Shown: in pieces, positions 17,092 through 25,196 of the stretch | Numbering within the stretch: the stretch's first letter is position 1 | How the letters are laid out: every line of letters starts with the position of its first letter | Source: Saccharibacillus sp. CPCC 101409 | GTDB taxonomy: Bacteria; Bacillota; Bacilli; Paenibacillales; Paenibacillaceae | Length of the DNA stretch: 64,000 nucleotides | Assembly (NCBI RefSeq): GCF_030518235.1 | Contig: NZ_JAULSA010000015.1 | Location: forward strand, 31,341-95,340 | Reading direction: 5' to 3' | Translations under genes and position numbers: made by a program | The notes under the pieces: model-generated | What the model was told of the DNA's origin: nothing | The model's input: the letters and a program-made list of their open reading frames with translations, nothing else | The model's database searches: none

Positions 17092-17189
17092 TGATGAATC
17101 CTCCTCAAATGGCGTGATCGCTCAGAATGTGTCTTCAAGCTCCCGACTTTGAAGACACGCCCCGGAAGCAACGTCATCAGTACAGACGA

Positions 17190-18158
17190 TCACGGCGCCG
17201 GGAATTCATCGGTGCGGGGCAAAACAAATCGTTCGAATAAGGCGGCGTCGATAAAATGATGCAGATGCACGATTCGTCTTTCCCGGATCTCGGGGATCTG
17301 AATCGACCAAGGCGTGAGGGGGCCGCCTTCTCCGGCCGGTACATAATGAGCAAAAGCGGGGCATCCTCCGTTCGCCCGAATCCGGAGCAGCCGGGAGCCC
17401 GTACAATGGCGGCGCACGGCCTCGTAGAACGAAGCGATCGAAGACCTGCCGCTCACCCACATGACAAAAGGCGGCATCGACAGACCGGCCTGCTCATGAA
17501 ACAGCGTCAGCAGCGCGTCGATGTCGTAAGCCTCGAACGCCTCGACGTAACGGTCGAGCAGTTCCCGATCCGCGTCGTTGTCCAGATTCCGCAGCGATTC
17601 GGAGCGGAGTTCCGTCCCGGCAAGCGAGGCCCGCGCCCGCTGCAGAGCGCTGCCCACGGCGGCCTTGGTCATGCCCAGCGCTTCCGCCGCCTCCGCGGCC
17701 GGCCAGCGGAACACATCCTGCAGGATCAGGGCGGCGCGCTGCCGGGGCGGCAGCCGCTGCAGCAGCGCGAGGAAGGAGAGGCGGAGGGTTTCCTTGTCCA
17801 ACACAATATTCAGCGGATCGCCGAGGGAAGCGGGCGCCGGCCAGATCCAGGCTTCCGCAGGGAGCGTGTCCCGCGGCTCCGCGATCTGCGCCGCCGACTC
17901 CGACAGGTCCATCGGAAGCGCCCGCCGCTTCGCGCTTCGGAGGCGATCCAGACAGATATTGGTCACGATGCGGTAGATCCAGGCCCTGCGGGCCTCCTCT
18001 GTGCGCAGCTGATCCCGATGCCGCCACACGCGAATCCGGGCTTCCTGCAGCGCGTCTTCGGCTTCGAACAGCGAGCCCGTCATCCGGTAACAATAACCGA
18101 GCAGCTCGGGCCGCAGCTCCTCGATCAGATCCAACTCTCCATAAGGGGTCAAGCTCAT
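17190..18158 (-). CDS. ECF sigma factor with C-terminal SnoaL-like domain
   Basis: A 322-residue sigma factor. Region 2 is at about residues 15-80 (LGYCYRMTGSLFEAEDALQE, 'RAWIYRIVTNICLDRLR'), region 4 at about 145-195 ('LPPRQRAALILQDVF', 'ALGMTKAAVGSALQRAR'), and a SnoaL/NTF2-like domain fills about 210-322 ('LLDRYVEAFEAYDIDALL', 'WVSGRSSI'). This fused C-terminus replaces a separate anti-sigma factor in the ECF41/ECF56-type groups. The start is ATG 18158 with GGAGGAAG upstream; an upstream in-frame ATG at 18233 would add 25 unlikely residues. The likely target includes its own operon with the VOC gene. Confidence 0.9.
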   Translation of the reverse strand: MSLTPYGELDLIEELRPELLGYCYRMTGSLFEAEDALQEARIRVWRHRDQLRTEEARRAWIYRIVTNICLDRLRSAKRRALPMDLSESAAQIAEPRDTLPAEAWIWPAPASLGDPLNIVLDKETLRLSFLALLQRLPPRQRAALILQDVFRWPAAEAAEALGMTKAAVGSALQRARASLAGTELRSESLRNLDNDADRELLDRYVEAFEAYDIDALLTLFHEQAGLSMPPFVMWVSGRSSIASFYEAVRRHCTGSRLLRIRANGGCPAFAHYVPAGEGGPLTPWSIQIPEIRERRIVHLHHFIDAALFERFVLPRTDEFPAP

Positions 18159-18315
18159 AGGCGCGCTTCCTCCTTCGGGCGGTTTTGGCTTTCTTCTCTG
18201 AAGTATAGCAAAAAAAGCCGGACAAGAACACATGTTCCGTTTCCTTGTGCTCGCTATAACGCTGTGATACGCTCATTAAAAACGGATGGAATGCATCTGC
18301 AGTTAGGAGGGTCCC

Positions 18316-18882
18316 ATGTCCTGGAGCAAACTACAGCAGCAGCTGGACAGCTTTCTCGCGCCTTCGCTCAAAGGGAAAGTCGAGTATCGCTCCACCAGCT
18401 ACCGCTACGTTCCCGATAAAGCCGGCACCTGCCACATTACCGTGGACAAGAAAAATATCCTCAACATGAGCGATAAATCGAACCGGATCAGGTGGTATCA
18501 AAACGATCAGGAGATCAAGAACGATCCGAATCTCCAGATTCCGGTCAGCGAAGCAGAGATCGAAGCGGTCCGTCAGAGCGCCAAAGGGCCGATCCCGGAA
18601 GACCGGCTGGTCGTGATGGCGAGAAGCCGCAAAAGCACGGAGCACGCCAAAGAGCTGCTGGCCGCGCAGGCTGCGCTGACCAAATCGAACTTCGTCGCCA
18701 CCGCCAACAAATTCCTCGCCGCTTCGATCGAAGAAAGTCTGGACAGCCCGGATATTCTATTGAATATTCTGGCCCTGGTGGACAAACGGGTCGGGAAAAA
18801 GCGGATTTCGAACATGTCGGAGACGGTGAAGCTGAAGCATCCGATCGTGCAGTATTTTTACGAGCTGCGGCGCAGGGCATAA
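18316..18882 (+). CDS. SF0329-family-like protein of unknown function
   Basis: A 188-residue cytoplasmic protein. The start MSWSKLQQQLDSFLAPSLKG, the 'YRSTSYRYVPDKAG.CHITVDKKNI' pattern and 'ASIEESLDSPDILLNILALVDKRVGKKR' (quoted as signature pieces: SIEESLDSPDILLNILALVD and KRVGKKR) resemble proteins annotated SF0329, known from Gram-positive and a few enteric genomes, with no function assigned. The ATG at 18316 has AGGAGGG at 18306-18312. It is divergent from the sigma factor gene with 157 bases between, so they may share regulation. The family call is from memory of the pattern. Confidence 0.65.
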   Translation: MSWSKLQQQLDSFLAPSLKGKVEYRSTSYRYVPDKAGTCHITVDKKNILNMSDKSNRIRWYQNDQEIKNDPNLQIPVSEAEIEAVRQSAKGPIPEDRLVVMARSRKSTEHAKELLAAQAALTKSNFVATANKFLAASIEESLDSPDILLNILALVDKRVGKKRISNMSETVKLKHPIVQYFYELRRRA

Positions 18883-18904
18883 GCTTTACAAAGCAGCGAA
18901 CACG

Positions 18905-18935
18905 AAGACGCGGGCGAAGCGGCCGGCGTCTTTTT
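18905..18935 (+). terminator. probable terminator
   Basis: AAGACGC (18905-18911) pairs with GCGTCTT (18926-18932) around a GC-rich loop, followed by TTT, 22 bases after the stop of the upstream gene. Confidence 0.55.
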
Positions 18936-18986
18936 GTCGTCCGCCCCTTGCGGCTACGCTTGACGCCGCGTCTATTTGCAATTAAT

Positions 18987-19017
18987 ATGATACTAGTATC
19001 ATTTGATATTAGTATCA
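18987..19017. promoter_or_regulatory. two tandem palindromic operators for the TetR regulator
   Basis: A perfect 16-bp palindrome ATGATACTAGTATCAT (18987-19002) is followed by TGATATTAGTATCA (19004-19017), which differs from it at one base. Their centres are 16 bases apart, 50-80 bases before the TetR gene. The symmetric core is TGATAC-N2-GTATCA, a typical dimer-binding site. Confidence 0.7.
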
Positions 19018-19068
19018 TTTCAATCTCTCTTTTAAAAAGAATCCCATAAACCTAAGGAGCACGATCCC

Positions 19069-19722
19069 ATGAATCCGAACGAATCGCAAAGCGGCGGCCG
19101 GCCGGCTGCGAGCTGGCAGGAGCAGAAGAAAGCGAAGACCAAAGCGGTCATTCAAAAAGAAGCGCTGAAATTGTTTACGCAGCAGGGCTACAACGAGACG
19201 ACGATCGAGCAGATTGCGGAAGCGTCGGCGATTTCGCGCGTGACTTTTTTTCGTTATTTTGCCACCAAAGCCGATGTCGTGCTCGCGGATCTCGATTATA
19301 TCGACCGCACGGTGATGGAAGCCGCGCTGGCGGAATCCGGGGACAAAAGCGTGATCCAGGCTCTGCGGCGCGCGCTGTCCAAATTGTTCCTGGAAAGCCC
19401 GCAGGAGGAAAACGAACAAATTCAAGCCCGCCATCTGCTGCTGCGCACGGTTCCCGAGCTGCGGGGCGCCATACTAAACCATTCCGCCGACAAGATGCGC
19501 CTGATTAACGAAATGGTAGCGGAGCGGGCGGGGAGCAGCGCGGACGACTTTGCGGTGTCGAACTTCTCCGGCGCGATCGCCGGCGTATGGATGGCGGCCT
19601 GGACGCGGACCGAAGAAGACCTGTCGGACGGGTTCATGGACAGATACTACCGGACGCTGGACGCCGGCCTGGAGCATCTCGAAGCGGGACTGCCTTTGAG
19701 CGTTGAGAGGGTTGAACCATGA
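19069..19722 (+). CDS. TetR-family repressor of the adjacent ABC exporter
   Basis: A 217-residue TetR protein. The helix-turn-helix is at about residues 25-70 (KAVIQKEALKLFTQQGYNET, then IEQIAEASAISRVTFFRYF); the remaining 145 residues are the helical ligand and dimer domain. Start ATG 19069 has AAGGAG upstream. Its stop overlaps the start of the ABC ATPase gene (ATGA at 19719-19722), so the three genes form an operon. The double palindrome at 18987-19017 lies where a self-repressor would bind. The ligand is probably an exported toxin or drug, which is an inference from context. Confidence 0.9.
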   Translation: MNPNESQSGGRPAASWQEQKKAKTKAVIQKEALKLFTQQGYNETTIEQIAEASAISRVTFFRYFATKADVVLADLDYIDRTVMEAALAESGDKSVIQALRRALSKLFLESPQEENEQIQARHLLLRTVPELRGAILNHSADKMRLINEMVAERAGSSADDFAVSNFSGAIAGVWMAAWTRTEEDLSDGFMDRYYRTLDAGLEHLEAGLPLSVERVEP

Positions 19723-20648
19723 GCGGCGAATTGGCTTTGCAAACGCGCGGGCTCAACAAAAGTTTCGGCAAAAGGCGGGCGGTCGGCGATTTGAATCTCC
19801 ATGTGGAGCGCGGGGATATTTACGGGTTTCTGGGTCCGAACGGGGCGGGGAAAACGACCACGATCCGTATGCTGCTGGGGCTGATCGCTCCCGATTCCGG
19901 GGACGTCGAGCTGAACGGAATCCATGTGCGGCGCGATTTTAAAAAAGCGATCTCCACCGTGGGCGCGATGCTCGATCCGTCTTTTTACGGCTATCTGTCG
20001 GGGTACGAGAATCTCAAGCTGATCGCAAAGCTAACTCCCGGTCTGGACGACGCCCGTATTCGGGAAGCGCTCGATCTGGTGCAGATGTCGGATCGGGCGC
20101 GCGATAAAGTGAAGACTTACTCGCTCGGCATGAAGCAGCGGCTCGGCATCGCCGGCGCGCTGCTCAATAATCCCGGGCTGGTCATTCTCGACGAGCCGAC
20201 CAACGGACTCGATCCGCAGGGGATCGCGGAGATTCGGGACACGATCGTTCGCCTCGCCGCGGAGCGGGGCATCACTTTCTTCATTTCCAGCCATCTGCTG
20301 CATGAAGTCGAGCAAATTTGTACCCGGGTAGGCATCGTCAAAAACGGCCGGCTGCTGGTGGAAGACCGCGTCGAGCGGCTGCTGGTATCGGACAGCGAGA
20401 CATTCGAGCTGCATACTCCCGACGCCGGGCGGGCACTGGAGCTTGCGCGCGGCATGCAGGGCGTTCGCTCGGCATCGGCTGCGGCAAAAGGCATCCGGGT
20501 GGAACTGGCCGGAACCGGCGCGTCCGAGCTGAACCGCGCGCTGGTGGCGCAGCATGTGGCGGTCGAAGCGATGATTCCGCAGAGCCGTACGCTTGAGCAG
20601 TTCTTTTTCGATATCCAGAAGGCGGGGGAACGGCATGAGGCTGATTAA
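19719..20648 (+). CDS. ABC transporter ATP-binding protein (BcrA/DrrA-like)
   Basis: A 309-residue ABC ATPase with Walker A GPNGAGKTT (about residue 45), signature 'YSLGMKQRLGIAGALL' (about 130-145), Walker B 'LVILDEPTNGLDP' (about 154-166) and an H-loop 'FISSHLLHE'. The C-terminal 90 residues are the extra domain of bacitracin/daunorubicin-type exporters. It pairs with the ABC-2 permease whose gene begins inside its last codons (14-base overlap). Together they would export a peptide or drug, or work in lantibiotic immunity. It is translationally coupled to the TetR gene. Confidence 0.93.
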   Translation: MSGELALQTRGLNKSFGKRRAVGDLNLHVERGDIYGFLGPNGAGKTTTIRMLLGLIAPDSGDVELNGIHVRRDFKKAISTVGAMLDPSFYGYLSGYENLKLIAKLTPGLDDARIREALDLVQMSDRARDKVKTYSLGMKQRLGIAGALLNNPGLVILDEPTNGLDPQGIAEIRDTIVRLAAERGITFFISSHLLHEVEQICTRVGIVKNGRLLVEDRVERLLVSDSETFELHTPDAGRALELARGMQGVRSASAAAKGIRVELAGTGASELNRALVAQHVAVEAMIPQSRTLEQFFFDIQKAGERHEAD

Positions 20649-21399
20649 AAACGAACTGTATAAAGTATTTAAGCTGAACAAATTATATTTCTTCATGGTT
20701 ATTTCGGCGGCGCTGATGATCGTGCAGGCGGCGGCCGAACTGTCCAACCCTTCCGCCGGCGCGAATGTCCTGAACGGGCAGTCTTTTCCGCTGTGGATGC
20801 TGAGCCGGATCATGCCGCTGTTTATTTTCTTTATGGCGCTTACGCTTGCCGAAATGATTTCCGACGAATACCGCAGCGGTACGCTCAAGCTGTTTCTGCT
20901 GCGTCCGGTCGGGCGGATCGGTCTTCTGAACGCAAAGCTTGCCGCCCTCGCGGTGTCGGTTCTGATCCTGCTGCTGGTCGTGATGGCGGAGGGGTATATC
21001 GTCGGCACGGCGTTCTGGGGATGGGGAGACCGGCTGGTGGCGGACGATGCCGCTTTTTCGACGCTGCGGGGGATCGGAATCACGCTGCAATCTTACGCTT
21101 TTACCGCGCTGCCCTGTCTGGGATTCGGCATGGTCATTACGCTGGTCGCCATCCGGTCTTCCAGCATGGGCGGCACGATCGGGATCTCGCTGGGCGTGAT
21201 GTTTATCCTGACGGCGCTTGAAAATGTGCGGAGCCTGAATCCGTATTCGATCGTGCACCAGATGAATCTGTACCGCAGCCTGATCGGCGATGCCGGATCT
21301 TCGAACCTGAGTGTCGGACTGCTGAATATCGCGGCGTATCTGCTTGTGTTTTACGGAATCAGCATCGTGACTTTTAAGAAAAAGGATCTGCTGATCTGA
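20635..21399 (+). CDS. ABC-2-type transporter permease
   Basis: A 254-residue permease starting MRLIKNELYKVFKLNKLYF, the usual 'N-E-x-x-K' opening of BcrB-like permeases. Six membrane spans are visible: about 17-37, 58-80, 105-130, 143-165, 172-195 and 222-243. Between spans two and three is the 'SDEYRSGTLKLFLLRPVGR' coupling segment. The start ATG 20635 lies inside the ATPase gene after GGGGGAA; a longer in-frame start at 20593 lacks support. The next gene on this strand is far, and a minus-strand gene ends 15 bases downstream. Confidence 0.88.
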   Translation: MRLIKNELYKVFKLNKLYFFMVISAALMIVQAAAELSNPSAGANVLNGQSFPLWMLSRIMPLFIFFMALTLAEMISDEYRSGTLKLFLLRPVGRIGLLNAKLAALAVSVLILLLVVMAEGYIVGTAFWGWGDRLVADDAAFSTLRGIGITLQSYAFTALPCLGFGMVITLVAIRSSSMGGTIGISLGVMFILTALENVRSLNPYSIVHQMNLYRSLIGDAGSSNLSVGLLNIAAYLLVFYGISIVTFKKKDLLI

Positions 21400-21413
21400 A
21401 ACGCGGCAGCGTC

Positions 21414-21620
21414 TCAGCTTCCCGCGAACTGCACCACCGCGCTGTACAGCATCCTGCTGCGGATCGGATCGAACGTCACCTGGTGCTGCACCTGCTTGAC
21501 GCGGAGCATCAGCGCTTTGTTGACTTCGATCCGCGTTTCGATGGCGCGCTCCAGCTCGCCGAAGTCGTAGGCTTGCAGGCATTCCACTTTGTCTTTGATA
21601 CTATCGAGAATAAGGTCCAT
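21414..21620 (-). CDS. DUF2536-family small protein
   Basis: A 68-residue protein beginning MDLILDSIKDKVECLQAYDF, with 'NKALMLRVKQVQHQVTFDP' and a terminal 'YSAVVQFAGS'. This follows the pattern of DUF2536 (Bacillus YrzA-type) proteins of about 70 residues, function unknown. The frame extends upstream, but ATG 21620 has GAGGAGG 11 bases before it and a good promoter 67 bases away, while the extension to 21842 would run through that promoter. It converges on the ABC permease gene. Confidence 0.75.
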   Translation of the reverse strand: MDLILDSIKDKVECLQAYDFGELERAIETRIEVNKALMLRVKQVQHQVTFDPIRSRMLYSAVVQFAGS

Positions 21621-21686
21621 CTTGATCTCGGCCTCCTCTATCATGAACGATTGAATTGCGGCGCGAACGATGCGCTGCAATTTTTT

Positions 21687-21715
21687 ATTGTAGACGAGCG
21701 GGAGGCATCGGGCAA
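21687..21715 (-). promoter_or_regulatory. sigma-A promoter of the DUF2536 gene
   Basis: On the minus strand TTGCCC (21715-21710), a 17-base spacer and TACAAT (21692-21687). Confidence 0.6.
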
Positions 21716-21794
21716 GAACATATCGGCAGGGTGCATCCCGATTGCGGAGCTTAGATGGAAGGCGCACCGCCGGAACGGGAAAGGACATGTGTCT

Positions 21795-21823
21795 TTGACA
21801 GCCGCATATAGGCTCTATACAAT
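21795..21823 (+). promoter_or_regulatory. consensus sigma-A promoter of the Bcr/CflA exporter
   Basis: TTGACA (21795-21800), 17-base spacer, TACAAT (21818-21823), 51 bases before the ATG. Confidence 0.8.
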
Positions 21824-21874
21824 TTTGTTTATCATTATTCACAGTTTGCGCAGAAAAGGAGAACCTTCATTATC

Positions 21875-23092
21875 ATGCTGCAAAACCCTACGGGTAAAGA
21901 ACGCCTCGGGCTGGCCCTGCTGCTGTCCACGCTCGGCATTCTCGGCCCGCTCAATATCGATATGTACCTGCCGAGTTTTCCCGGCATCGCCGCCGATCTG
22001 GGCGCGCAGGCGTCGCTGGTCCAGCTCAGCCTGACCTCCTGCCTGATCGGCCTGGCGATCGGCCAGATCATCGTCGGGCCGATCAGCGACGCGCGCGGCC
22101 GGCGCGGACCGCTGCTGATCTCGCTGCTGCTGTTCGCCGCTTCGTCCGTGATGTGCGCGCTGGCGGGCAGCATCGAGATGCTGATCGCCGCAAGATTCCT
22201 CCAGGGGCTGACCGCTTCCGGCGGCATCGTGCTGTCGCGCGCCGTCGTGCGCGACGTGTTCAGCGGGCGGGAACTGACGCAGTTCTTCTCGCTGCTGATG
22301 GTCATCAACGCCGTCGCGCCGCTGCTGGCGCCGATCGCCGGCGGCGCGGCGCTGCTGCTGTCGGGATCGAGCTGGCACACGATCTTCTACTTCCTCGGCC
22401 TGCTCGGGGTGCTGATCCTGCTGACCGTGGCGGTCAAGCTTCCGGAAACGCTGCCGCCGGAGCGCCGGATGCCGAGCAGCATCGGCCATTCGCTGCGCTC
22501 GATGGGCGGCCTGCTGCGCGACCGTTCGTTTATGGGCTACGCCCTGACGCTGGGCTTTATCCACGGCGGCAGCTTCGCTTACGTGGCCGGCACGCCGTTT
22601 GTCTACCAGCAGATCTACGGTGTGTCGCCGCAGGCATTCAGCATCCTGTTCGGGATCAACGGCATCGCGATTATTACGGGCAGCTTTATCATCGGGCGCT
22701 TCAGCTCGTTCGTGCCGGAGCGCAGCCTGCTGCGCATCGGCGTAATCACGGCGGGCAGCGCCACGCTTCTGCTGCTGATCGCGGCCGCCGTCCGCGGTCC
22801 GCTGTTTACCATCGTTGTGCCGCTCTTCGTCTATATGATTACGATCGGCATCACCGCGACCAGCACGTTCACGCTGGCGATTGCGCGCCAGGGCCACCGG
22901 GCCGGCAGCGCCAGCGCCGTGCTGGGGCTGTTCCCGCTGCTGATCGGCGCCGCCGTCTCGCCGCTCGTCGGCATCGACGAGACCACGCCCGTCCCGATGG
23001 GCGCGATCCTGTTTGTCACCGCGCTGCTCGGAGGCGCGGCATTCTTCGGGCTGACGCGGCCGGAGCGCCCGGAAGACGCGGGGCAGGGCTGA
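21875..23092 (+). CDS. Bcr/CflA-family multidrug efflux MFS transporter
   Basis: A 405-residue, 12-span major facilitator. The N-terminal 'LGPLNIDMYLPSFPGIAADL' is the Bcr/CflA signature, followed by 'GPISDARGRRGPLL' (motif A between spans 2 and 3) and 'RFLQGLTASGGIVLSRAVVRD' (motif of drug/H+ antiporters, split here: RFLQGLTASGGIV and LSRAVVRD). Relatives export bicyclomycin, chloramphenicol or sulfonamides. AAAGGAG precedes the ATG, and a consensus promoter lies upstream. The next gene (VOC protein) begins 49 bases after its stop and may be co-transcribed, which fits drug efflux combined with drug modification, but substrate is unknown. Confidence 0.9.
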   Translation: MLQNPTGKERLGLALLLSTLGILGPLNIDMYLPSFPGIAADLGAQASLVQLSLTSCLIGLAIGQIIVGPISDARGRRGPLLISLLLFAASSVMCALAGSIEMLIAARFLQGLTASGGIVLSRAVVRDVFSGRELTQFFSLLMVINAVAPLLAPIAGGAALLLSGSSWHTIFYFLGLLGVLILLTVAVKLPETLPPERRMPSSIGHSLRSMGGLLRDRSFMGYALTLGFIHGGSFAYVAGTPFVYQQIYGVSPQAFSILFGINGIAIITGSFIIGRFSSFVPERSLLRIGVITAGSATLLLLIAAAVRGPLFTIVVPLFVYMITIGITATSTFTLAIARQGHRAGSASAVLGLFPLLIGAAVSPLVGIDETTPVPMGAILFVTALLGGAAFFGLTRPERPEDAGQG

Positions 23093-23141
23093 GGGTTAAC
23101 GATATCTTTTTCAATCTGCCGATTCAGGAAGGAGTACACCT

Positions 23142-23564
23142 ATGCTTCAATCGATTATCCATATCGCACTGGTCGTCGACGATTACGACGAAGCGATCGC
23201 TTTTTACACGGAGAAGCTGCATTTCACGCTGCTGGAGGATACGTATCAGCCGGAGCAGGATAAGCGCTGGGTCGTGTTATCGCCGCCCGGCTCGGTCGGC
23301 ACGACGCTGCTGCTTGCCAGAGCTTCGCGTCCCGAGCAGCAGCCGTTTGTCGGCAACCAGGCCGGAGGCCGCGTGTTTCTTTTCCTGAACACGGACGATT
23401 TCTGGAGGGATTACCGCGAGATGAAGGAGAAAGGCATCGAATTCGTCCGCGAACCGCAGGAGCAGCCGTACGGCACGGTCGCCGTGTTCAAAGACCTGTA
23501 CGGCAATCTGTGGGATCTGCTGCAAATGAACGACGATCACCCGATTTCGCTGCGGACCAGGTGA
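23142..23564 (+). CDS. VOC-family (glyoxalase/bleomycin-resistance fold) protein
   Basis: A 140-residue protein: IIHIALVVDDYDEAIAFYTE at the start, 'GRVFLFLNTDDFWRDYREM' in the middle and 'VAVFKDLYGNLWDLLQ' at the end, giving the paired beta-alpha-beta modules with possible metal ligands His7, Glu near residue 60 and Glu/Asp near 130. AGGAAGGAG precedes ATG 23142. It follows the exporter in the same direction. This subgroup (extradiol dioxygenase/glyoxalase I-like) includes fosfomycin- and bleomycin-type resistance proteins but mostly uncharacterised members. Confidence 0.85.
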   Translation: MLQSIIHIALVVDDYDEAIAFYTEKLHFTLLEDTYQPEQDKRWVVLSPPGSVGTTLLLARASRPEQQPFVGNQAGGRVFLFLNTDDFWRDYREMKEKGIEFVREPQEQPYGTVAVFKDLYGNLWDLLQMNDDHPISLRTR

Positions 23565-23852
23565 CGGCTCTTGACTCAAATGCAATAATCCACTTAATTC
23601 TACGTACACATCCGTCAAACAAGCCATAAAGCGCAGAAATCCACTTTAATTCCGTATAAGTCTCGTTTGGAGGCCGTTACCGGAAAATAAAGTGGATTTC
23701 TGCATTTCAATGATCTATTCGGAGTCCGGACGGGCGCATAAAGTGGATTTTTGCAGTCCGTTTCGCGACCGTGCCGCCATCAGCCTATGGATCGTTTCTC
23801 GATTAGTCCGGGATCGGCCCAACCGGCCCGTCCTTAGCCTGCCGTTACACGA
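23565..23852. repeat. intergenic four-unit inverted repeat block (word TAAAGTGGATTTCTGCA)
   Basis: Four copies of one word in the gap between convergent genes: two inverted (23581-23600, less perfect; 23632-23652) followed by two direct (23686-23704; 23737-23755). The best pair is CGCAGAAATCCACTTTAATTC and its near-complement 34 bases later. The spacing is about 50 bases. No gene and no T-run terminator is visible. Confidence 0.7.
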
Positions 23853-24713
23853 TCACTCCGCGATCAATCCGTACTTCACAAAGCTCCGGCGCACCCCGTC
23901 GTTTTCCAGCGTTTCCGTGACGTCGTCCGCCAGCTTTTTCAAGCTTTCCTTGGCATTGCCCATCGCAATCCCGACCGCGCAGTATTCCAGCATCTCCGCG
24001 TCGTTCATGCCGTCGCCGATGGCGATCGTCCGCCCGCGCGGCTCGCCCAGATGCTCCAGCAGATCGGCGATCGCAATCGCTTTGTGGATGCCGGGCAGCA
24101 TCAGCTCGCCGCTTTGTTCGCCGAAGATCGGCACGGTGCAGGGAATGGCCTGGAATCGGCTGCCGAACTCCGCGCGGATACGCTCGAACGGCACTTCGCT
24201 TTCCAGAAAGCAGACCTTGTTCACATCGTCTTTGTACAGATCTTGTTCGCCGTAGGTCAGCCCCGCGATAAACGGATGCGGTTCGCCTTTCAACCGCGCG
24301 CGTGCGTACGGATCGACCGCCGGATCGCCGTAAATGCGCCGCTCCAGATGGGGACGCAGATTGCGGCTGGCGTAGAGCGCGGAATTCGATTCCAGGTAAA
24401 AGTCCACGCCGTGCTCGTTGAAGAAATCGACCATAAACCGCACGTCTTCCGGCGGAACCTTTTTGTGATAAAGCGTTTCGCCGCCGCACTCCACGTAGCC
24501 GCCGCCCGCCCCGATCAGTCCGTCGAAGCCGATTGTCCAGATCGCATCGTAAACTTCCGCTTTGGAGCGCCCGGTGCACAGATAGATGCGGTGGCCGTTT
24601 CGGCGCGCTTCCTGGCAGGCGGCTCGAGCCGATTCCGGCACCCGTCCGTCGTCGCCGACCAGCGTGCCGTCGATATCCAGAAAAATGATTCTGCGTGAAA
24701 TATCCGTGTTCAT
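23853..24713 (-). CDS. HAD-superfamily (Cof/IIB) phosphatase
   Basis: A 286-residue Cof-type HAD hydrolase. Motif I is IIFLDIDGTLVGDD (nucleophile Asp about residue 13), motif II 'LCTGRS' (about 46), the IIB cap domain fills about 85-195, and motifs III/IV read 'RTIAIGDGMNDAEMLEY' (about 229-245) with 'VGIAMGNAKESLKKLAD' after. Relatives dephosphorylate sugar phosphates, pyridoxal phosphate or flavin precursors. Start ATG 24713 follows GGGAGGAG. It is a single gene converging on the VOC gene. Substrate not predictable. Confidence 0.92.
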   Translation of the reverse strand: MNTDISRRIIFLDIDGTLVGDDGRVPESARAACQEARRNGHRIYLCTGRSKAEVYDAIWTIGFDGLIGAGGGYVECGGETLYHKKVPPEDVRFMVDFFNEHGVDFYLESNSALYASRNLRPHLERRIYGDPAVDPYARARLKGEPHPFIAGLTYGEQDLYKDDVNKVCFLESEVPFERIRAEFGSRFQAIPCTVPIFGEQSGELMLPGIHKAIAIADLLEHLGEPRGRTIAIGDGMNDAEMLEYCAVGIAMGNAKESLKKLADDVTETLENDGVRRSFVKYGLIAE

Positions 24714-25196
24714 TGCTTGTCTCCTCCCGCCTGAAACTCCCGGTTTCCGCTGAAATCAGTGTAAGGTCTGAAACGCGTTCCATGTCAACGGCTTTGTGCC
24801 GGGTTCTGAGCGAATGCCGGGCTATCCGCGACTTGTCTCAAGTAGAGGTTCGGTTTCGTTCAGTTGAATCGCACCTAAACCGTGTGCAATTCAACTGAAC
24901 GAAAGCCTACCATTTAAACTGAGACAAGCGCTTAGTTCACACAAAAAACAAAAATTTTCTGTCTTTTCTTCAAAGACAAACAGATTGAACGTTTTTCGGT
25001 CTACGCTGATAACGGTTCTTTCGGAATGAACGTTTGTCCTCTACAGGTGGACGTCGCGATATTGCACGTACCACAGTCCTGCCGCGGCGGTGATATTTCC
25101 TGTTGTTTTTTGAAAATACTTGTCATAGAATTTGCTGGTGCGATTCTGTGTCGCATTAACGCATAAGTATCGATAAACGATTTGGGGGCGTAGGGT
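24714..25196. other. divergent intergenic region with a long inverted repeat
   Basis: Apart from the 97-bp inverted repeat (24832-24928), the gap holds AT-rich sequence (24930-25020) and the leader of the permease. No convincing -35/-10 pair stands out; TTGTCA at 25119-25124 is a weak candidate. Confidence 0.4.
24832..24928. repeat. 97-bp imperfect inverted repeat
   Basis: Outer arms CTTGTCTCA (24832-24840) and TGAGACAAG (24920-24928), inner perfect 16-bp arms TTTCGTTCAGTTGAAT (24854-24869) and ATTCAACTGAACGAAA (24889-24904), with a 19-base loop. Between two divergent start codons, without a T-run, so not an ordinary terminator. Confidence 0.7.

Noticed and set aside
21621..21842. N-terminal extension of the DUF2536 protein
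   Set aside because: The extension would cross the promoter and lacks a ribosome site, and the family is about 70 residues long.
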